Assembly: GCA_050733055.1 (NCBI GenBank)
Contig: JBOHSI010000070.1
Coordinates: 1-8,800, forward strand
Source: DASUAL01 sp050733055
GTDB taxonomy: Bacteria > Gemmatimonadota > Gemmatimonadetes > Gemmatimonadales > GWC2-71-9
Length of the DNA: 8,800 nt
Direction: 5' to 3'
A program made the position numbers and the translations under genes. How positions within the stretch are numbered: position 1 is the first letter of the stretch; each line of letters opens with the position of its first letter. The notes under the pieces are model-generated. The model did no database searches. It saw only the letters and a list, made by a program, of their open reading frames with translations, and had not been told where the DNA came from. Positions 5,160 through 8,800 of the stretch are shown here, one piece after another.

Positions 5160-6425
5160 TCACCCGACGAGCTGCGCGAGCGAGGCCGACACCTCCTGCA
5201 GCTCTTCGGTCTGGTACACGGGCTCCGCGGCTGCCCGAGCCTCCACTCGCAGCACGCTCTCGCAGTCGCGGAGTCCGGCTCTAATTCGCTCGACGCGGAA
5301 CTCGAACTCGTGTAGCCCGCCGGCGCTCGCTATCTCGAGAGCCCTGTCTATGAGCGCCTCCGCGCGGCGGAAATGGCCGAACCGGGCCTGTCCGATGCCC
5401 TGCTTCAGGTAGAAGTCCGTCTGGATGTTGGGCGGCATGTCCGCCGCGCGCGCCTCACAGCGCTCTCGCCAGCGGGCGAAGCCAACCCGGTCGCCCCGGA
5501 ATGACGCCCCGTGCATCAATTCGATGAGCGCGTTGCTCACGGTCTCGTTCGCGCCGCCACGCCGAACCACCTCCGACAGGGCTCGCTCAGAGGCCTGCGC
5601 GTCTCCGAGCATTAGGAGCATGGTGCCGACGTCTCCCAGGGCACGCAAACGCGACTCGTCGTCCTCGTACAACTCGAAAGCCCGCCACGTGTGCGGGATC
5701 GCTTCTGCCGGCGCCCCCATGTGGTGCAGGGCCACGCCGATGTCATGCTCGGCGCGCGCTTCCGCGTCCCGCTCGCCTGCAACACGGGCGTCCGCGAGGA
5801 CCCCGCGGAGGCTCCGTTCCGCTTCCGCCAAGTTGCCGCGGCCCAACACGGTGTTGGCGCGCCCGATCCGGCTCAACAGCTCCGAATACCGGTCGCCAGC
5901 CGCCGCCGCCATCTCGCCCGCCTCGGTGTATGCCGCCTCGGCGTCGTCGAACCGGTTGAGCTTGCGATGCACCCGCGCGATGCGCAGCCGCGCCGCTACC
6001 CCGTCGGGCGACGGCAGACGCTCCCCCCCCACCCGCACCAGGGTCCACAGGACATCGAGCGCCTCCTCGAGGCGCAGCACGTCTTCGAGGAAGTGCGCGT
6101 ACGCGAGCAGCGCGGGCACGAGGAGGCGCACGTCTCTCAGCCGCTGCGCGTCCGCCGCGCTCGTCGCGATGCCGTGTACATGGGCCCCTTCGGTCGCGGC
6201 CGCGCGCAGCTCGCGGCAGAAGCGGTCGGTCGCGACGCATTGATAATGGAACGCTTCGCGGGAGACGGGCTCGCGGTCAGGCGCGAGCAGGTCCACCAAG
6301 CGCAGCGCCAGGAACGCGCCCTGACCCAACCGGGCCTCGAGGGATGCGGCGGACGATTGAGCGGTGACCCGTTGGAGGAAAATCGCGTGCGGCAAGGCCT
6401 CGAACTTCAAACGCGAAACCGGCAT
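5160..6425 (-). CDS. TPR-type helical-repeat protein
   Basis: 421 residues from ATG 6425-6423, with GGAGAG (complement of 6433-6438) about 7 bases upstream. No signal peptide or membrane segment is visible, so it should be cytoplasmic. From about residue 100 the sequence is almost wholly amphipathic helical hairpins with TPR-like spacing. Examples are 146-176 (LRIARVHRKLNRFDDAEAAY), 183-216 (LLSRIGRANTVLGRGNLAEA), 225-256 (HDIGVALHHMGAPAEAI), 262-285, and 343-372 (IGQARFGHFRRAEALIDRAL). The first ~100 residues form a separate helical region (around SREAFHYQCVATDRFCRELR) that I cannot assign. There is no HTH or enzyme motif. TPR arrays bind peptides or protein partners. The gene converges on the 45-aa exported-peptide gene, and an RRNPP-like peptide-receptor relationship is a tempting but unproven inference. 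A run of eight G on the coding strand (complement of 6023-6030, codons about 132-135) is a possible slippage site. Confidence 0.8.
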   Translation of the reverse strand: MPVSRLKFEALPHAIFLQRVTAQSSAASLEARLGQGAFLALRLVDLLAPDREPVSREAFHYQCVATDRFCRELRAAATEGAHVHGIATSAADAQRLRDVRLLVPALLAYAHFLEDVLRLEEALDVLWTLVRVGGERLPSPDGVAARLRIARVHRKLNRFDDAEAAYTEAGEMAAAAGDRYSELLSRIGRANTVLGRGNLAEAERSLRGVLADARVAGERDAEARAEHDIGVALHHMGAPAEAIPHTWRAFELYEDDESRLRALGDVGTMLLMLGDAQASERALSEVVRRGGANETVSNALIELMHGASFRGDRVGFARWRERCEARAADMPPNIQTDFYLKQGIGQARFGHFRRAEALIDRALEIASAGGLHEFEFRVERIRAGLRDCESVLRVEARAAAEPVYQTEELQEVSASLAQLVG

Positions 6426-6629
6426 TCCTGCGCTCTCCAGGGTGTGGAGCGTGTGACCTAGCTACCGGCTTCATGGGCAGCCGCGATGCCTTCGCCGCAA
6501 CGTCCAACGGGCACACAACATAGCCTTTTCCGCCCCGTGGCGTTAGCCCGCACTTCCCGCGTTTTCTGGCGTTTCGCCGCAAGGTTCGGATGACGGGATT
6601 GCCAGCGCGCGCCCCCTAATTGGTGGGTC
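6426..6629. other. Divergent intergenic region between the TPR gene and the prepilin gene
   Basis: 204 bases expected to hold both promoters. The 10-mer TTCGCCGCAA occurs twice in direct orientation, at 6491-6500 and 6573-6582. Its GCCGCAA core also appears in the repeat upstream of the AraC-type gene (4925-4931). No confident -35/-10 pair, terminator or small ORF with a good ribosome binding site was found. Confidence 0.4.
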
Positions 6630-7058
6630 ATGCGCCGTGGTTTCTCCCTTGCCGAACTCGCCGTCACCATCGTCGTCTTGTGCGTTGTGACGGCAGTCAC
6701 ACTGCCTCGTCTCAGAGGTCTGCTGGACTGGATTGCCGTCGACACCGCCGCTCGCGAGGTCACCACCGCGCTCGCCACAGCTCGGCACGCCGCCGTGATG
6801 CAGGCCTCGAAGAGCCGCCTTCTGATCGCTGGGGACTCGCTCCGGATAGACCAGTGGGGGCTCACCGGCTGGACCCCCTTCGCCCGGTGGCCGGGGCCGG
6901 CGGGCCACGAGGTTGAGCTGGAGGTCTCGAACCCTGAGGTGGCGTTCGGCCCTACGGGGACGGGCTGGGGAGCCTCGAATACCAGCGTGGTGCTGCGGCG
7001 GGGACGCCACACGGAGACGATCACTGTTTCTCGCGTGGGCAGAGTGAAACGTTGGTGA
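6630..7058 (+). CDS. GspH/FimT-type prepilin (type II secretion minor pseudopilin or type IV pilus minor pilin), orphan
   Basis: 142 residues. The class III signal MRRG|FSLAEL has Gly4 as the prepilin peptidase cleavage site, Phe5 as first mature residue and Glu9 at mature position +5. A hydrophobic helix follows (about 8-28, LAVTIVVLCVVTAVTLPRL). Then comes the GspH-like region of a second amphipathic helix (DTAAREVTTALATARHAAVM), a beta-rich domain, and the closing ITVSRVGRV segment typical of GspH/FimT proteins. Such proteins are inserted in the inner membrane, cleaved by PilD/GspO and assembled at the tip of a pilus or pseudopilus. No other pilus or secretion gene lies nearby, so this is an orphan copy. 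The ribosome binding site is weak (GGTGGG just before the ATG). An overlapping frame starting at 6620 is a shadow. Transcription probably ends at the hairpin at 7228-7262. Confidence 0.88.
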   Translation: MRRGFSLAELAVTIVVLCVVTAVTLPRLRGLLDWIAVDTAAREVTTALATARHAAVMQASKSRLLIAGDSLRIDQWGLTGWTPFARWPGPAGHEVELEVSNPEVAFGPTGTGWGASNTSVVLRRGRHTETITVSRVGRVKRW

Positions 7059-7227
7059 GCCGTGGATGGCGACCCCTGCAACCATTCCGGGGGCTTTGTG
7101 CGTCTAATAGACCGGGCAGGGGAACGGGAAAAGAGAGAAGGCCTGAAACCTTCCGGTTTCCGTCCCGTACAAAAGGCAGGTGACTATGGTCGCGGCCGGA
7201 GTGTGACGGCCACTTCGCCCGACCGCC
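7059..7227 (+). other. Non-coding stretch with several possible hairpins (3' UTR or small RNA candidate)
   Basis: No convincing gene is present between the prepilin stop and the terminator. Readable pairings are an outer ACGGGA/TCCCGT (7124-7129 with 7163-7168) enclosing GAAACC-TTCC-GGTTTC (7145-7150 with 7155-7160). An alternative is GAAGG/CCTTC (7137-7141 with 7149-7153), which competes with the inner hairpin. Further 3', GGCC at 7194-7197 can pair with GGCC at about 7208-7211. Together with the terminator that follows, this could be a structured 3' UTR or an independent ~150-nt RNA. It matches no riboswitch or housekeeping RNA that I can recognise. Confidence 0.3.
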
Positions 7228-7262
7228 AACCCGGGGAGCATTCGGCCCCGGGTTTGGTTTTT
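7228..7262 (+). terminator. Intrinsic (rho-independent) terminator, plus strand
   Basis: Perfect 9-bp stem AACCCGGGG (7228-7236) / CCCCGGGTT (7246-7254) with a 9-base loop, followed directly by TTTGGTTTTTC. The T-tract lies only on the plus-strand side, so it ends rightward transcripts from the prepilin gene or from a small RNA in 7059-7227. Its tail touches the stop codon of the convergent yceI gene; on the minus strand the hairpin lacks a T-tract. Confidence 0.75.
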
Positions 7263-7864
7263 CATTGCCCCTGCAAGCGAATTCCCACCGCCTCGAGGGT
7301 GAAAGTCACCCGGTCCGCCACCCTGACCATCCCCGCCGGGCCGCCTCTGTATGGCTTGATCCCGAAGTCCGTTTGCTTGACGGAGAAGGTGCCTGTCGCC
7401 CGCAGAGTATCCGCGCCGATCTCGGCCTGCAGATCCACGGTCACGTCACGCGTCTGGCCGGCGAGGGTGAGCTCGCCCTGCACCCGGAAGCCGGCGTCAA
7501 TGGGCGTCACCGCCTTGGACCCGAAGGTGATAGTGTGGTAGTCGGCGACGTGCAGGACCTCATTCCGCATCGCTTCCGTGACCTTGCGGATCTCGGCCGT
7601 GTCCGCGGGCGTGAGTACTTCGAGGCTCTCCGCCGGGACCACTATTTCCACGTGAGAGTCGGCCGGGGTGTCCAGGTAGTACACGATGCGTCCCGAGAAC
7701 GCGTGTGCGCTGACGACGTGGCTGTGGCCGGCGAAGCCGAGCAGGCCGGCCTTGCCGGTCTTCACCTGGAACCGGCTCGCGGGCGAGAGCACGTAGACGA
7801 TGGAATCGCGCGGTTGCTGGACGGCCGTGAGGGCCAGGAGGAGGGGCAGGACCGGCGGTGCCAT
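7262..7864 (-). CDS. yceI: Exported YceI-family lipocalin-like protein
   Basis: 200 residues from ATG 7864-7862. Residues 1-~17 (MAPPVLPLLLALTAVQQ) look like a short signal peptide, although the basic N-terminal residues are missing. The body matches YceI: YVLSPASRFQVKTGKAGLLGFAGHSHVV (the His-containing block near 44-49), a central SHVEIVVPAESLEVL, MRNEVLHVADYHTITFGS, a strand-turn repeat through GELTLAGQTRDVTVDL, then FSVKQTDFGIKPYRGGPAGMVRVADRVTFTLEAVG. The family is a beta-barrel that binds isoprenoid or other amphiphilic ligands in the periplasm. The start lies 5 bases after the stop of the SDR gene, with AAGG a few bases before the ATG, so the two genes form an operon. The 3' end meets the terminator of the convergent unit. 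The ligand is unknown. Confidence 0.93.
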   Translation of the reverse strand: MAPPVLPLLLALTAVQQPRDSIVYVLSPASRFQVKTGKAGLLGFAGHSHVVSAHAFSGRIVYYLDTPADSHVEIVVPAESLEVLTPADTAEIRKVTEAMRNEVLHVADYHTITFGSKAVTPIDAGFRVQGELTLAGQTRDVTVDLQAEIGADTLRATGTFSVKQTDFGIKPYRGGPAGMVRVADRVTFTLEAVGIRLQGQ

Positions 7865-7869
7865 CGCCC

Positions 7870-8775
7870 TTACCTACCCTGCGAGCCGAGGTAGCGTTTC
7901 AACCCCTCCTCGAACGGGAGCGGCTCGATCCCGAACACCGAGTGGATGGCGTTGGCGGGCGTGACGCTCCCTTCGACAAGCATCTGGAGCTGGTCGCCGG
8001 TGAGCGGCGCAGCAGCACCGAGCAGGTCGAACAAGCCCGCGGCCGCCCGCACGACCCCGAGGGGCACGTGCACGAGCGGGCGGGGATAGCCCGACGCACG
8101 GCCGATCGCCAGCACGAACTCCTCGTACGTCAGGACCTGCGGACCCCCGAGCTCGAAGGCCCCTACGCGGTCGGGCTGTTCGGCGGCGAGCGCGAGCGCC
8201 ACGGCGACATCCCCGATCCAGACCGGCTGTGTGGGGAAGGTCCCGTCCCCGAAGACGGGAATCACGGGGGACCAGCGGTGCAGCCGCGCGAGCAGGCGGA
8301 TGGGAGCACTCTCCGGGCCGCTGATGATCGAGGGTCGGAAGATCGCATGCGACAGCCTCGAGCCGCGCACCAGCTCCTCGGCTTGCCACTTCGTACGGTG
8401 GTACTCGGTGGCGCCGGGCTCGTCCCGGGCTCCCACGGCACTCATGTGGACGAAGCGCGGGACCCGCGCCTCGAGCGCCGCGGCGAGCAGGGCGCGCGTC
8501 CCCTCGACATGAACCCCGTGGAAGGTGGCCGTGCCCTGCTCGATGATGATCCCGACTAGGTGGATGACGGCGTCAGCGCCGTGAGTGAGCTGCCCGAGCG
8601 CCGCGGGGTCGTGGAGGTGACCCGGTACGAACTCGATGCCTTGCTCGGCGCGGAAGCGGGCACTTCCTCGAGCGAGGTCGCGGACGAGCGCGCGCACCCG
8701 GTGACCCCGGCCGAGCAGGGTCGCCGCCACGTGTCGGCCGACGAACCCCGTACTTCCCGTGAGGGCAACAAGCAT
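7870..8775 (-). CDS. NDUFA9-like atypical SDR, NAD(P)-binding protein
   Basis: 301 residues from ATG 8775-8773 to TAA 7872-7870. The dinucleotide-binding motif GSTGFVG is at residues 7-13. ALVRD (29-33) at the end of strand two is followed by DAVIHLVG (68-75), FVHMSAVGA (108-116) and a YHRTK sequence (Y125, K129) at the YxxxK position. The FRPSIISGP and QPVWIGDVAVAL blocks (from about 146 and 182) are typical of the extended and atypical SDRs related to complex I subunit NDUFA9 and to NAD-dependent epimerases. Substrate and reaction are not predictable; some relatives only bind the nucleotide. It is the upstream gene of a two-gene operon with yceI. No clear Shine-Dalgarno precedes the ATG, and only 25 bases of the upstream region are in the window, so the promoter or a coupled upstream gene is not visible. 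Confidence 0.9.
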   Translation of the reverse strand: MLVALTGSTGFVGRHVAATLLGRGHRVRALVRDLARGSARFRAEQGIEFVPGHLHDPAALGQLTHGADAVIHLVGIIIEQGTATFHGVHVEGTRALLAAALEARVPRFVHMSAVGARDEPGATEYHRTKWQAEELVRGSRLSHAIFRPSIISGPESAPIRLLARLHRWSPVIPVFGDGTFPTQPVWIGDVAVALALAAEQPDRVGAFELGGPQVLTYEEFVLAIGRASGYPRPLVHVPLGVVRAAAGLFDLLGAAAPLTGDQLQMLVEGSVTPANAIHSVFGIEPLPFEEGLKRYLGSQGR

Positions 8776-8800
8776 CGCAAATGCCGGCTCAGTCCGACGT

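Noticed and set aside
7124..7215. Faint resemblance to a 23S rRNA segment (CCTGAAACC, then TACAA, then CGGAG and TGACGGC in similar order)
   Set aside because: Only short words match and spacing is wrong, with no flanking rRNA sequence; chance resemblance is more likely than an rRNA fragment.
7062..7541. 159-codon plus-strand frame after the prepilin gene
   Set aside because: It runs through a terminator hairpin and antisense to yceI, has no ribosome binding site and no recognisable domain.

Overview
The window is high-GC bacterial DNA (roughly two-thirds G+C by eye) with densely packed genes and several 4-base start/stop overlaps. The gene set (LemA, a large HtpX-type protease, a bacterial G3P-type acyltransferase, a GspH-type prepilin, YceI, an NDUFA9-like SDR) fits a Gram-negative-type phylum such as Gemmatimonadota. 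That assignment is inference, because the window holds no rRNA or other phylogenetic marker.

Left half (1-4899, all on the minus strand): an apparent six-gene operon read leftward from a promoter region at about 4900-5016. In order of transcription it encodes an AraC-type regulator with a degenerate receiver domain, a stand-alone response-regulator receiver, a MerR-type regulator, LemA, an HtpX/M48 membrane protease, and a PlsB-like acyltransferase that runs off the left edge. Four of the five junctions are 4-base ATGA or GTGA overlaps; the MerR-lemA junction is a 29-base gap with its own Shine-Dalgarno. The layout suggests that a three-protein regulatory input is co-expressed with an envelope quality-control and phospholipid-synthesis output.

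Centre (4900-6425): the intergenic region holds an 18-bp imperfect direct repeat with a 21-bp period, abutting the AraC-type start, and two CCAANTTGG palindromes whose centres are 31 bp apart and which together form a perfect 11-bp inverted repeat. To its right, on the plus strand, lies a small gene for a 45-residue exported, lipoprotein-like peptide (5017-5154) with a strong Shine-Dalgarno. It converges, 5 bases apart, on a minus-strand gene for a 421-residue TPR-type helical-repeat protein. This peptide/regulator/TPR neighbourhood is the most likely place for an undescribed system, but any functional link is inference.

Right half (6426-8800): a 204-bp divergent intergenic region, an orphan GspH/FimT-type prepilin gene (plus), a ~200-bp non-coding stretch with several hairpins ending in an intrinsic terminator, and a two-gene minus-strand operon of an NDUFA9-like NAD(P)-binding protein followed by an exported YceI-family protein. 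No tRNA, rRNA, CRISPR array, insertion sequence or phage gene was found.
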